DNA of 64,000 nt from an uncultured Treponema sp. (GTDB taxonomy: Bacteria; Spirochaetota; Spirochaetia; Treponematales; Treponemataceae): assembly GCA_947165895.1 (NCBI GenBank), contig CAMVCB010000005.1, positions 1 to 64,000 of the forward strand. The letters run 5' to 3'. Below, one piece after another: positions 15,413 to 24,610 of the stretch. Each line of letters opens with the position of its first letter. Position 1 is the first letter of the stretch. Under the pieces are notes generated by a model. That model ran no database searches and was not told where the DNA came from. It worked only from the letters and a program-made list of their open reading frames with translations. The translations under genes and the position numbers were made by a program.

Positions 15413-17116
15413 CTAGAAATCCTGCTTGATATTCTGGGTGTCTTTTCCCTTGTCTTTTTCGCGGATTTCAACACGGCGGATTTTTCCCGAAATTGTCTTT
15501 GGAAGCTCTTTTACAAACTCAAAGATGCGGGGACATTTGTACATGGCTGTGTTTTCCTTGGCAAAGGTAGAAAGCTCGCGTTCCATATCGGCAGGGTCTT
15601 TTGAATCATAGCCTGGTGAAAGTACGATTGTAGCCTTTACTGCCATTCCTCGTTTAGGGTCTTCTACACCTGTAACCGCACATTCCATAACGGCAGGGTG
15701 CTTCTGCAGAATTGATTCAACTTCAAAAGGACTTACACGATAGCCGGCAGTTTTGATGATATCATCCTTGCGGCCAACAAACATAACATAGCCGTCTTCG
15801 TCCATGTAAACATTATCGCCGGTGTGGTACCAGCCGCCGTCAAAAGCGTCTGCGGTAAGAACAACGTCGCGGTAATAGCCCACAAGAAGTCCAAAAGGAT
15901 GACCATGCTCAACGTTGATACAAAGTTCGCCTACGTCTCCGGCAGGAACCGGCTTATTGTTTTCATTAAGAATTGCAACCTCGTAAAGAGGATTTGGTTT
16001 TCCCATTGAGCCCGGCTTAATAGGAGAATATTCCATGAAGTTTCCGCAGATGATTGTTGATTCTGTCTGGCCGTAACCTTCAAAAATCTTCTTTCCGGTT
16101 TTTTCAAGCCACTTGTTGAAAACTTCGTCGTTTAAAGCCTCGCCCGCAGTGCTGAAGCGCAGGCATTTACTCAAATCGTATTTATCAAGATCCTGACGAA
16201 CCAGGAAGCGGTAAACTGTTGGAGGGGCACAGAAGGTTGTAAGGCCGTATTTGGAAATCATTTCAAGCATTTTTGCAGGCTTGAACATATTCATATCGTA
16301 AACAAACTGGGCTGTTCCGCAGATCCACTGGCCGTAAAGTTTACCCCAGGTTGCCTTTGCCCAGCCGGTTTCTGCAATTGAAAGATGGAGTCCGTCATCA
16401 ATTACACCGTGCCAGTATTTTGCAGTGATGATGTGTCCGATAGGGTAGTCAAAGTTCTGCAAAACCATTTTAGGATAGCCGGATGTTCCCGAAGTAAAGT
16501 AGAGAAGCATAGGGTCATCGTTGTGGGTTGCAAGCTCTCCTACCGGGCGGGGGAATTCAGCCGGCAGGCGTTCATATTCTTCATGGAAGCTTATCCAGTC
16601 GCCGTGAGCTTCTCCTACAGTTACCAGGTATTTTACGCTTGGTGATTTAGGCATTGATTTTTCAATTTCACCCATGATGTTAGGATTGTTGTAGGTAATA
16701 ATCATCTTAACATCAGCGGCGTTTGTGCGGTATTCAATATCTGTCTGCAAAAGCTGGTCTGTTGCGGGAATTACAATTGCACCGATTCTGTGAAGGGCTG
16801 GCATTAAAATCCACCATTCATAGCGGCGGCGCAGAATCAGCATTACAGTGTCGCCTTTTTTGATTCCCTTAGAAGTGAGCCAGTAAGCAGCTCTTTTTGA
16901 TTCGCGTGAAATATCATCAAAAGTAAAGATTTCTTCGTCGTTATTGTCGTCAATCCAGACTAAAGCGCGTTTGCCCGGACAATCCTTTGCATAGCGGTCA
17001 ACAATGTCATAGGCAAAGTTGAAGTCAGGAATTGTCTTTAAGCGGCAGTTAGCCTTAAAATCATCATAATCCTTAAATTCTCTGTCTTCAACCAAAAATT
17101 CGTGTGAAAGTTCCAT
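15413..17116 (-). CDS. Acyl-CoA synthetase, AMP-binding (ACSM/medium-chain-like)
   Basis: A 567-residue member of the adenylate-forming family: LLYFTSGTSGYPKMVLQN at about 207, EGYGQTESTIICGNF, GWYHTGDNVYMDEDGYVMFVGRKDDIIKTAGYRVSPFEVE, and the C-terminal catalytic Lys in PKTISGKIRRVE. Sequence style (long N-terminal part, SIAETGWAKATWGKLYGQW) resembles medium-chain or acetyl/propionyl-type ACSM enzymes more than FadD. It likely activates a short or medium carboxylic acid; substrate not determinable. Promoter and palindrome lie at 17132-17184; the DTW gene follows in the same transcript. Confidence 0.85.
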   Translation of the reverse strand: MELSHEFLVEDREFKDYDDFKANCRLKTIPDFNFAYDIVDRYAKDCPGKRALVWIDDNNDEEIFTFDDISRESKRAAYWLTSKGIKKGDTVMLILRRRYEWWILMPALHRIGAIVIPATDQLLQTDIEYRTNAADVKMIITYNNPNIMGEIEKSMPKSPSVKYLVTVGEAHGDWISFHEEYERLPAEFPRPVGELATHNDDPMLLYFTSGTSGYPKMVLQNFDYPIGHIITAKYWHGVIDDGLHLSIAETGWAKATWGKLYGQWICGTAQFVYDMNMFKPAKMLEMISKYGLTTFCAPPTVYRFLVRQDLDKYDLSKCLRFSTAGEALNDEVFNKWLEKTGKKIFEGYGQTESTIICGNFMEYSPIKPGSMGKPNPLYEVAILNENNKPVPAGDVGELCINVEHGHPFGLLVGYYRDVVLTADAFDGGWYHTGDNVYMDEDGYVMFVGRKDDIIKTAGYRVSPFEVESILQKHPAVMECAVTGVEDPKRGMAVKATIVLSPGYDSKDPADMERELSTFAKENTAMYKCPRIFEFVKELPKTISGKIRRVEIREKDKGKDTQNIKQDF

Positions 17117-17131
17117 ATTTTGACCTCTTAT

Positions 17132-17184
17132 AGCACACGGTGTGCTTTCCGCATATTTTAACCGACATAGAGCCTTTTGTGCAA
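17132..17184 (-). promoter_or_regulatory. Promoter with palindromic site upstream of the acyl-CoA synthetase
   Basis: Minus strand: TTGCAC (17184-17179), 18 nt, TAAAAT (17160-17155). Just after the expected start site lies a perfect inverted repeat, AGCACAC-C-GTGTGCT (17146-17132), ahead of the SD AAGAGGT. It could be a repressor operator or a 5' UTR hairpin. Confidence 0.55.
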
Positions 17185-17228
17185 GTTAGCGGACAGAATA
17201 TGTGGGCGGGATAAGCTGGCGGAAAAAA

Positions 17229-17258
17229 TTGATTTTTTTCTATATAATAATGTAAAAT
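17229..17258 (+). promoter_or_regulatory. Candidate promoter of the lpt operon
   Basis: TTGATT (17229-17234), 18 nt, TAAAAT (17253-17258), ending 7 nt before ATG 17266. A second -10-like TATAAT lies at 17243-17248, so the exact start is uncertain. Confidence 0.4.
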
Positions 17259-17265
17259 ATTAGGG

Positions 17266-17853
17266 ATGAAAAAAATCGGGCTTTTGAGTTTACCGGCTCT
17301 TTTATTATTATCCTGTTCTCTAAAATATTCTGACACGGCTGACGTTGATGATATTGTGCCGGAGCTCAGCTTTACCAACACTTCAATTACCCGATATGAG
17401 GACGACCGCGTTACTGTAGAGATGAGTGCGGACTCTCTTGAACAGTACAAGGATTCTTCTGAAAGTTATGCAAAAAATCTTTCTTTTACCGCCTACAACA
17501 GCGATAATGAAATTTCTACAAAGGGCTCCTGCGGCTATCTTTTTGCCAACACTTCAAAGGAGCTTTACGAGCTTTTCAGCGGAATTGAGCTTTATAATTA
17601 TTCTGACAAGACAAATTTTTTTGCTGATATTCTGCGCTGGAATAAAAAAACAGAGCAGCTTACAAGTGCCGTTAATTCTACTGTCCGCGTAGAAAAAGAT
17701 GATACCGTTATGGAAGGTAAAGGCTTTGCGGCCAGCGGAATCAGTAAGACCTTTTCTTTTTCGGGTGGAGTTAGCGGCGACATTGATACTTCTGATAATA
17801 AATCTGAAAATTCTGATGAAGAATCTGATGATGCTGAGGGCAGGGCAGAATGA
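17266..17853 (+). CDS. lptC: LptC-like lipoprotein of the LPS/outer-membrane lipid export system
   Basis: A 195-residue lipoprotein (lipobox LLSC, Cys17), unlike E. coli LptC, which has a membrane helix. The body (35-165) is a repeating beta-strand pattern typical of the OstA/LptC jellyroll. The assignment rests mostly on context: it overlaps lptA by 4 bp and is followed by lptB. In the Lpt bridge LptC passes lipid from the LptBFG pump to LptA. The last 25 residues are almost purely Asp/Glu/Ser/Asn, an unusual acidic tail also found on the neighbouring LptA. lptF/lptG are not here. Confidence 0.7.
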   Translation: MKKIGLLSLPALLLLSCSLKYSDTADVDDIVPELSFTNTSITRYEDDRVTVEMSADSLEQYKDSSESYAKNLSFTAYNSDNEISTKGSCGYLFANTSKELYELFSGIELYNYSDKTNFFADILRWNKKTEQLTSAVNSTVRVEKDDTVMEGKGFAASGISKTFSFSGGVSGDIDTSDNKSENSDEESDDAEGRAE

Positions 17854-18620
17854 AGCGCTTTATTTTAATTTTCCTAGTTCTCTTCTGTGTGGCCTCCGCT
17901 TTTGCAGAGAAAATTAAGTTTTCGGCAGATTCCATGTCCGGCCAGGCAGGTAATTCCAATACCACAACGACAATGAGCGGAAATGCGGCTGTTTCAACCG
18001 AGTCAATTGAAATTAAGGCTGACCTCCTGCAGCTTTCCGGCGAGGATTATAAAAACATCAGTGCCCAGGGAAATGTTGCCGGCAAAAACCTTGATACGAA
18101 CATGGAATTCAGCTGCGACAGCCTTTCTTATGACCGCATTACAAAACAGATTGTACTGAAGGGCAATGTAAAGCTTCTGGATGTTGAAAATAATGTTAAT
18201 TGCGGTGCCCAGATTATTGAATATGATCAGGATAAAGACATTGCCATTATGCAGATTCAAATCAGTCTGACACAAAAGGACAATGTCTGTTCGGGTTCTT
18301 ATGCCGTTTATTATAAAGAGCAGCAGCTTCTGGAAATCTCTGGAAACGCTCAGGTTAAGCAGAAGCAGGATACCTTCCGGGCCCAGTTCATTACCCTGGA
18401 TCTGGAGACTCAGGATATTACTCTGGGCGGAAACGTTAAGGGAACTGTAACGGATTCTAAAGAGCCTGAAGAACAGCCGGAGGAGGCCGCTTCCGAAGCG
18501 GCTGAGACTGCTGGTGAAAAAGACGAGGCTGCCGCAGAAGGGCAGGCTGGTGAAAAGGAAGGTAATGCCGCTGAGGAAGTATCATCTTCTGAGGGAGAAG
18601 GCAAAAAGGGAGCTGACTGA
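17850..18620 (+). CDS. lptA: LptA/OstA-like periplasmic protein with long acidic tail
   Basis: A 256-residue exported protein: signal peptide ending near AFA, then OstA-type repeats (residues about 20-195) with the typical [20 protein letters not shown] and [20 protein letters not shown] units. LptA builds the periplasmic bridge that carries LPS-like lipids to the outer membrane. Residues about 200-256 are a Glu/Ala/Gly low-complexity tail that standard LptA lacks. It overlaps lptC by 4 bp and lptB by 1 bp, a tight operon. Many treponemes lack conventional LPS, so the cargo is open. Confidence 0.8.
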   Translation: MKRFILIFLVLFCVASAFAEKIKFSADSMSGQAGNSNTTTTMSGNAAVSTESIEIKADLLQLSGEDYKNISAQGNVAGKNLDTNMEFSCDSLSYDRITKQIVLKGNVKLLDVENNVNCGAQIIEYDQDKDIAIMQIQISLTQKDNVCSGSYAVYYKEQQLLEISGNAQVKQKQDTFRAQFITLDLETQDITLGGNVKGTVTDSKEPEEQPEEAASEAAETAGEKDEAAAEGQAGEKEGNAAEEVSSSEGEGKKGAD

Positions 18621-19351
18621 TGGAAGAACACACTTTACGAGTTTCAAGCTTATATAAATCTTTCGGCCGCAAGGAAGTTGTGCGCGGCGTTGAGTTTTCC
18701 ATGCAGGTCGGCGAGGTTCTGGGACTGCTGGGGCCTAACGGGGCTGGAAAAACCACGACTTTTTATATGGTGGTTGGATTTTACAAGCCGACGGCGGGGG
18801 AGGTTTTTCTTGATGATATGTGCATTACAAAGCTTCCTATGTATAAGCGGGCCCGGCTGGGAATTGCCTACCTGCCTCAGGAGCCTTCGGTTTTCAGAAA
18901 GTTTACGGTTGAGGAAAATATCTGGTCGATTCTGGAAACCCGAAAGGATTTGACGACCGGCGAAAAGAGGGACAGGCTTGAACAGCTTATAGATGAATTT
19001 TCGATTGGAAGAATCCGCAAGCAGAAGGCCTTTACCCTTTCCGGCGGTGAGCGGCGCCGAACAGAAATTGCCCGCTCCCTTGCCCTGGAGCCTAAATTTC
19101 TCCTTCTGGATGAGCCGTTTGCCGGAATTGACCCGATTGCGGTTGCCGATATTAAGGGGATGATTCATCTTCTTGCTGAGAGGGGAATCGGCATTCTGAT
19201 TACTGACCATAACGTGCGCGATACCCTTGAAATTACGGACCGGGCTATCATTATAAACCAGGGAACAATTATGATTCAGGGAAGCAGGGAAGATATTCTG
19301 AATTCCGAACTCGCCCGCGAGATATATTTGGGAAAGGATTTCAGTATGTGA
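18620..19351 (+). CDS. lptB: LptB, ATPase of the LPS export ABC transporter
   Basis: A 243-residue ABC ATPase that powers extraction of LPS-type lipid from the inner membrane with LptFG. Walker [10 protein letters not shown] is at 38-46, followed by the Q-loop [19 protein letters not shown], signature [16 protein letters not shown], Walker [17 protein letters not shown] and the [11 protein letters not shown] switch. These LptB-specific phrases make the call firm. It is the last gene of the operon; a pair of hairpin repeats begins at its stop codon. Confidence 0.95.
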   Translation: MEEHTLRVSSLYKSFGRKEVVRGVEFSMQVGEVLGLLGPNGAGKTTTFYMVVGFYKPTAGEVFLDDMCITKLPMYKRARLGIAYLPQEPSVFRKFTVEENIWSILETRKDLTTGEKRDRLEQLIDEFSIGRIRKQKAFTLSGGERRRTEIARSLALEPKFLLLDEPFAGIDPIAVADIKGMIHLLAERGIGILITDHNVRDTLEITDRAIIINQGTIMIQGSREDILNSELAREIYLGKDFSM

Positions 19352-19484
19352 GAGAAGCAGCTGTGCTGCTTCCTGATAAATAGCAAAGCGTTAAAAAAAT
19401 TGCGAATAGCAATTTTTAGCTTTACTTACTTGAGAGCAAAAGCTGTGCTTTTGCTTGATAAATAGCAAGCCGTTAAAAAAATTT
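19349..19484 (+). repeat. Two direct copies of a hairpin repeat with co-varying stems
   Basis: Unit 1 (19349-19401) and unit 2 (19431-19484) share TGAGAG, a hairpin with loop TGT, TGATAAATAGCAA and CGTTAAAAAAATT. The hairpin stems differ yet both pair fully: GAAGCAGC/GCTGCTTC (19354-19361, 19365-19372) and GCAAAAGC/GCTTTTGC (19436-19443, 19447-19454). Unit 1 is followed by another hairpin, AAAAATTGC/GCAATTTTT (19395-19403, 19409-19417), which may terminate the lpt transcript. Confidence 0.8.
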
Positions 19485-19530
19485 GTTTTATTGTCTGCTT
19501 GAGTCTATAATTTAATCATAGTGGTTTATT

Positions 19531-21480
19531 ATGGACAGAATTTTAAGCTTTCTTAGAAAAATAAAACGCAGGCTTCCGGGTTTTAATTACAGCTCCTACG
19601 TAAAGGATTATCTTTTTCGTGCAAATGTAACTTCCTGCATTTATTTGAGTATTGTCGTTGTTGTTCTTGAAATCTGGATGCTTATTAACATAATTTCGGG
19701 GGCAGTTTTTAAGGACGGACGCAGAAGCTTTGTCTGGATAATGCAGCATACCTCCTCTTATATTATTCTTCTGGGAACTGCTGTCATCATGCTGATTTAT
19801 TCAATCGGCTATCTGAAGGGGAAAATCCACAATCAGAAGCTGGGTTATGGAATCCGCATCTTTTTTATGCTGATTGCCCTTACCTTTGGTATTTACATTT
19901 CCTATATCAGCTATGACAGAAGCGGTCAGGTTTTTGCCTTTGTTACAATGGAAGCCTTCTGTCTTTGCCTTCTGGTCTGGCATCCTGTAAATCACTTTAT
20001 AATCCTTACACTTTCCTTTGCAATTTATCTTTATCTGCAGAATAAGCTTGCCCCGCTTTCACTCAGCGTTAAGATTAATTCCTTTACCCTCTGGATTGTC
20101 TTTTTGATGTGCGGAATTAATACCCATCATCAGAGAAGGCTTGAAGCAGAAAAGGATGAAAATCTTGAAAAAATGACTGCTTATCTTAAAGACAAATCGC
20201 TTATTGATGATTTGACAAAGCTTCCAAACCTTGAATGCTTTCAGCACAATGTGATTGAAATCATGTCTAATGGAAAAACTGATATTTCCAGAATGCGCTT
20301 TGTTTTTATGGATATTGAAAATTTTAAAAACTACAATGAAAAATATGGTTTCAGGAGCGGAAATAATTTTTTGAGGACAATAGGGCAGATTATTCACGCA
20401 GCTTTTGGAAATGATGTGGTTGCCCGCTTTTCTGACGACCATTTTATTGCCTTTGCAGAAGCTGAAGGTCTGATAGAAAAGCTTGTTTTCATTAAAAAGC
20501 AGATTCTGGAGCTGGAAAATTCAATCAGTCTGGGACTTAAAAGCGGAATCTATAAGGCTACAGATCCTTATATTGCTCCCAGCGTTGCCCTGGATCATGC
20601 CCGCTATGCCTGTGCTTCCATTAAAAAGCATTACAGCCGGGATTTTGCCGAGTACAGCACGGATATGGATTCGGAGTTCAAGCGCAAGCAGCACATAATC
20701 AATACAATCGACACCGCAATAAAAAACGGCTATATCCTTGTTTACTACCAGCCGGTTGTGCTTGCAAAAAACGGAAAGCTTTGCGGGGCAGAGGCTCTTG
20801 CCCGCTGGAATGACCCGGAATACGGATTTTTGTCTCCTGCGGAATTTATTCCGGTTCTCGAAGAATATCATCAGATTCACAAGCTGGATATGTGTGTGAT
20901 GGAAAGTGTCTGCAGGGATATAAAAAAATCTTATGATTCTGATTATCCGCGCATTCCCGTTTCTATTAATTTTTCCCGCCTTGATTTTGAGCTTACCGAC
21001 CCGGTAAAGGAAGTTTCTGCCTGCATAGAAAAATACGGAATTTCCAAAAAGGACATTCATATTGAAATTACGGAAAGTGCAATTTCTGAAACAGACCAGG
21101 TGCTTCAGCAGGCCATGGGAGGCTTCAGGGAAAAAGGTTATTCCCTCTGGCTGGATGATTTTGGGTCGGGCTATTCCGGCCTTAATGTCCTTAAAGATTA
21201 CACCTTTGACATGATGAAAATTGACATGAAATTTCTTTCAAGATTTTCTGACAATCAGAAAACTCAGCCTATTCTTTCGACAATTGTTGAGCTGGCCGGA
21301 AAAATCGGAATGCAGACTCTTACAGAAGGTGTTGAAACTCCCGAAGCCTACGAATTCCTGCGTTCAATCGGCTGTCAGAGGCTGCAGGGCTACCTTTTTG
21401 GAAAGCCTATGCCCAGGGAAGAATTCATCCAGAAAATTATGGCAGGCGAATACCAGGTGTCTGATGAGCTGTTAAGTTGA
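19531..21480 (+). CDS. Membrane GGDEF-EAL protein, probably a c-di-GMP phosphodiesterase
   Basis: A 649-residue regulator of cyclic-di-GMP. About six membrane segments lie in 20-200, then a GGDEF domain (about 220-385) and an EAL domain (about 395-640). The GGDEF motif is lost: the site reads FSDDH at 300-304, so diguanylate cyclase activity is unlikely. The EAL site is intact (Glu421 in AEALARW) with IEITES, DDFGSGYSGL and TEGVET, so it likely hydrolyses c-di-GMP, with the dead GGDEF perhaps sensing GTP. It is monocistronic. The N-terminal sensor resembles no named family to me. Confidence 0.85.
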   Translation: MDRILSFLRKIKRRLPGFNYSSYVKDYLFRANVTSCIYLSIVVVVLEIWMLINIISGAVFKDGRRSFVWIMQHTSSYIILLGTAVIMLIYSIGYLKGKIHNQKLGYGIRIFFMLIALTFGIYISYISYDRSGQVFAFVTMEAFCLCLLVWHPVNHFIILTLSFAIYLYLQNKLAPLSLSVKINSFTLWIVFLMCGINTHHQRRLEAEKDENLEKMTAYLKDKSLIDDLTKLPNLECFQHNVIEIMSNGKTDISRMRFVFMDIENFKNYNEKYGFRSGNNFLRTIGQIIHAAFGNDVVARFSDDHFIAFAEAEGLIEKLVFIKKQILELENSISLGLKSGIYKATDPYIAPSVALDHARYACASIKKHYSRDFAEYSTDMDSEFKRKQHIINTIDTAIKNGYILVYYQPVVLAKNGKLCGAEALARWNDPEYGFLSPAEFIPVLEEYHQIHKLDMCVMESVCRDIKKSYDSDYPRIPVSINFSRLDFELTDPVKEVSACIEKYGISKKDIHIEITESAISETDQVLQQAMGGFREKGYSLWLDDFGSGYSGLNVLKDYTFDMMKIDMKFLSRFSDNQKTQPILSTIVELAGKIGMQTLTEGVETPEAYEFLRSIGCQRLQGYLFGKPMPREEFIQKIMAGEYQVSDELLS

Positions 21481-21556
21481 TAAAGGCAAAAAATAACAAT
21501 ATACTATTTAAATCTTTTTTTCATTCTATTAAGCAAATTATTTTTAGAGGTTTATA

Positions 21557-22900
21557 ATGGTAATTTTAACATTGAACTGCGGATCATCATCTGCAAAGTA
21601 TCAGGTTTATGACTGGGACAACAAGGAAGTAATGGCTAACGGTGTTGTAGAGCGCATCGGAATTGAAGGAAGCTGCATTACTCACAAGGCTAAGGGAAAG
21701 AAAACAGAAATCGAAAGCCCTTGTCCGACTCACAAAGAAGCAATCGAACTTATCATTAAAGAAATCACTGACCCTGAGGTTGGTGTTATCAAATCTATGG
21801 ATGAAATTGGAGCTGTTGGTCACCGCGTACTCCATGGTGGCGAAAAGTTCACAAAGTCTGTTCTTATCACTCCAGAGGTTTTGGACGGTTTCCGCGAGGT
21901 AGTAGACCTGGGACCTCTCCACATGCCAGCTAACATCATGGGTATTGAAGCTGCTCAGAAGGTAATGCCAAACGTTCCTCACTCAGCAATCATGGATACA
22001 GCATGGCACCAGACAATGCCTGAAGAAACTTTCCAGTACGCAATTCCACGCGAATGGTACGAGAAGTATGCTGCCCGCCGCTACGGTTTCCACGGAACAT
22101 CATTCCTTTACACAGCAAAACGCGCTGCAGTTCTCCTTGGAAAAGATCCAAAAGACTGCAACCTTATTATCTGCCACATTGGAAACGGTTCTTCTATGTG
22201 TGCTGTTAAAAACGGCGTTTGCTACGATACAACAATGGGTATTACTCCGCTCGAAGGTCTTATAATGGGAACTCGTTCTGGAGACCTGGACCCGGCTCTT
22301 CCATTCTACATCATGAGAAAAACTGGTATGTCAGCAGACGAAATGGACAAGGCACTCAACAAGAAGTGTGGTTGTCTTGGTATTACAGGAAAATATTCTG
22401 ACCGCCGCGATATCGAAATCGACGCCGCAAAGGGCGACAAGCTCTGCCAGCTTTCTATCGAAATGGAAGCTCTCCGCATTAAGAAGTACATCGGTGCATT
22501 CATGGCAGAACTCGGCCACGTAGACGCTATCGTCTGGACAGCAGGTGTTGGAGAACGCGGACCAATCACACGTATGAAGGCTTGTTCAGGACTTGAAAAC
22601 TACGGCATTAAGATTGACGCACAGCGCAACGAATGGTCTTTCACAGGCAACGCTGAAACTTACATCCACGCTGATGATTCAAAGACAAAGATTTTCGTAA
22701 TCCCAACAGACGAAGAGCTGGTAATGACAGAAGATGCATACGCTCTCATGAAGGGAACCTACGACGTTCATACAAACTTCAAGTACAGCTTCCAGGACCC
22801 TAACTACGTAAACAAGGCCCGCGAGGAAGGCTTGAAGAGCGACCTCGTAAAGAGACCTAATATTGCTAAGATTCTGGCAAGAGATATTATTGGTAAGTAA
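21557..22900 (+). CDS. ackA: Acetate kinase
   Basis: Converts acetyl-phosphate and ADP to acetate and ATP, the energy-yielding end of fermentation. The 447-residue protein has the N-terminal phosphate-binding [43 protein letters not shown] and [14 protein letters not shown], all ackA signatures. It is about 45 residues longer than E. coli AckA, mainly through a C-terminal extension. Codon choice is strongly biased (cgc, aag, atc), as in groEL here, which suggests high expression. SD AGAGG; terminator at 22910-22938. pta is not adjacent. Confidence 0.96.
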   Translation: MVILTLNCGSSSAKYQVYDWDNKEVMANGVVERIGIEGSCITHKAKGKKTEIESPCPTHKEAIELIIKEITDPEVGVIKSMDEIGAVGHRVLHGGEKFTKSVLITPEVLDGFREVVDLGPLHMPANIMGIEAAQKVMPNVPHSAIMDTAWHQTMPEETFQYAIPREWYEKYAARRYGFHGTSFLYTAKRAAVLLGKDPKDCNLIICHIGNGSSMCAVKNGVCYDTTMGITPLEGLIMGTRSGDLDPALPFYIMRKTGMSADEMDKALNKKCGCLGITGKYSDRRDIEIDAAKGDKLCQLSIEMEALRIKKYIGAFMAELGHVDAIVWTAGVGERGPITRMKACSGLENYGIKIDAQRNEWSFTGNAETYIHADDSKTKIFVIPTDEELVMTEDAYALMKGTYDVHTNFKYSFQDPNYVNKAREEGLKSDLVKRPNIAKILARDIIGK

Positions 22901-22909
22901 GGTTTTGGG

Positions 22910-22938
22910 GGAGGGAAAAGCTTTTCCCTCCTTTTTTT
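22910..22938 (+). terminator. Terminator of ackA
   Basis: A perfect palindrome, GGAGGGAAAAG (22910-22920) with CTTTTCCCTCC (22921-22931), is followed by seven T. Rho-independent terminator 9 nt after the ackA stop. Confidence 0.9.
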
Positions 22939-22984
22939 ATTTTGTAACATTAAGTAATAAACCGTAAAAAAACGCAAAGTTTGC

Positions 22985-23014
22985 TTGAACATATCAGGGT
23001 TTTCTTGATATAAT
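22985..23014 (+). promoter_or_regulatory. Promoter of the OmpA-family gene
   Basis: TTGAAC (22985-22990), 18 nt, TATAAT (23009-23014) preceded by TGA (extended -10). It gives a leader of about 25 nt containing AAGGA ahead of ATG 23048. Confidence 0.75.
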
Positions 23015-23047
23015 AACTGTCCCGTCGGAGAATTAAGGACATGACTG

Positions 23048-24601
23048 ATGAGCAGACTTTGTGGGAAAGTTCTACCTCTTTTTCTAATTTTAATTTTTAC
23101 AAATCTATCTAAGCTTCACGCCGAATATGATTCGGGAAAATTCTTCCCATCTGCGGCTGATTTTGACATTTCAAACCTTTATCTGGAAGCCTATGGCGGC
23201 CTTGCCTTTCCGCTTTCTTTTACCAGCCAGGATTTTGTTCCTATGACAGATAATGGCTGGGATATTGCAGCTGGATTTGGCTTTAACTGGGGCGGCTGGC
23301 TTTTTGGCTTTGATTACAACCGTTCTATGTACGGCCAGGGAACTGCTTCCGGGGCCCTGATGGAAAACTTTGTAAACAATCTTTTTGAATTCCGTCTTCG
23401 CCGTGTAATTTCAAAGGCTTCGATTTCAAAGCTGCCTTCCTGGCTGGAAATTATTCCGGGTCTTGCGCTTGGCATCGATTTTATTACTACCGATTATTAT
23501 ACCTCAACAAGAGCAAAGGCTGACGGCCGCCTTACATCTGTAGGCTTTGCCCAGGACGGTGCCCGCTGCTTTTTTGGAAAAGTGACCTTTGAAAACGCCT
23601 TTTATCTGGGCACAGACTATTTTATTCCTTTTATTGAAGGTGATTTTAATCTTTTTTACGACAACAGTATTGGCGGCGGACTTGCAATGTTCTTTACCGC
23701 AAATATCGGAATCAGAACTTATCCGGGAGCTGCCTTCCACAAAAACAGGTCTCAGAAGGTCAGAAAGGAAAAGCCTGTTGAAATGCAGGAGAAAGCTCTT
23801 CCAGAAGTTCTTCCTTCTGACTTTGTTTCACCTGACAGCCCGGCTCCTGTAGAACTTACAATTAAGTCTAATATTCATACAGACTTCACTCCGGACGGCG
23901 ACGGCCTGAACGACCTTGCAATCCTTACTCCTCAGCTTACAAATATCAGTCAGCCTCCACAGAGCTGGAAGCTTGAAATTCTTGATCCAAAAGGCTCTGT
24001 TTTCCGCGAATTTTCAGGAAGCGGCATGATTCCTCAGTCTTTCAACTGGGATGGAAAGGGAAGTAAGGGAGAAGATGTATTCTCCATGAACTCTTACGGA
24101 ATCCGCCTTACAGTAGTTCCTTCGCAGGCAGATATTGCAAGAACCGGTCAGACTGCAATAATTGCTCAGGATTCTGTAAAAACCGGTATTCCAATGCTGG
24201 TCATCATTCCTGATAAAAAATGGAAAATTGTGGTTAATACAATTCATTTTGACCCGGATAAGGCAAGCTTCAATCAGATTTCTGAAGAACAGCGCCGGGA
24301 AAATATCGAAACACTGGATAGCATAGCCCGTCAGATTAAGAATCATCCGCACTGTTTAATTACGATTGAAGGTTATGCAAACAACGTTACAAATACAGAG
24401 CGGGAAAATATAAATGAGCTGGTACCGCTTTCCCAGCTCCGTGCAGAAGCAATTCTGAATCTGCTTTCGGAACGCGGAATCACAAAGGATATTCTTATTG
24501 CCAGCGGAAAGGGTGGTGCAAATCCTCTTGCGGCATGGGAAGACAGAAGTAACTGGTGGAAAAACCGCCGCGTAGAATTTGTTGTAGAAAAAGAGGAGTA
24601 A
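23048..24601 (+). CDS. OmpA-family outer-membrane protein with beta-barrel and gliding-type Ig domain
   Basis: A 517-residue exported protein. A signal peptide ends near residue 25. Residues about 35-235 alternate like a small beta-barrel (YLEAYGGLAFPLSF ... GIRTYPGAAF). Residues about 280-365 hold FTPDGDGLNDLAILTP and FREFSGSG, the FlgD/gliding-motility-like Ig pattern. Residues about 400-517 are an OmpA-like peptidoglycan-binding domain (INPHF-like start, ITIEGYANN, LSQLRAEAILNLLSERGI, NRRVEFVV). It likely ties the outer membrane to peptidoglycan. It is 9 nt upstream of the giant lipoprotein gene, so they are probably co-expressed at the surface. Confidence 0.8.
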   Translation: MSRLCGKVLPLFLILIFTNLSKLHAEYDSGKFFPSAADFDISNLYLEAYGGLAFPLSFTSQDFVPMTDNGWDIAAGFGFNWGGWLFGFDYNRSMYGQGTASGALMENFVNNLFEFRLRRVISKASISKLPSWLEIIPGLALGIDFITTDYYTSTRAKADGRLTSVGFAQDGARCFFGKVTFENAFYLGTDYFIPFIEGDFNLFYDNSIGGGLAMFFTANIGIRTYPGAAFHKNRSQKVRKEKPVEMQEKALPEVLPSDFVSPDSPAPVELTIKSNIHTDFTPDGDGLNDLAILTPQLTNISQPPQSWKLEILDPKGSVFREFSGSGMIPQSFNWDGKGSKGEDVFSMNSYGIRLTVVPSQADIARTGQTAIIAQDSVKTGIPMLVIIPDKKWKIVVNTIHFDPDKASFNQISEEQRRENIETLDSIARQIKNHPHCLITIEGYANNVTNTERENINELVPLSQLRAEAILNLLSERGITKDILIASGKGGANPLAAWEDRSNWWKNRRVEFVVEKEE

Positions 24602-24610
24602 AAGGCTGTT

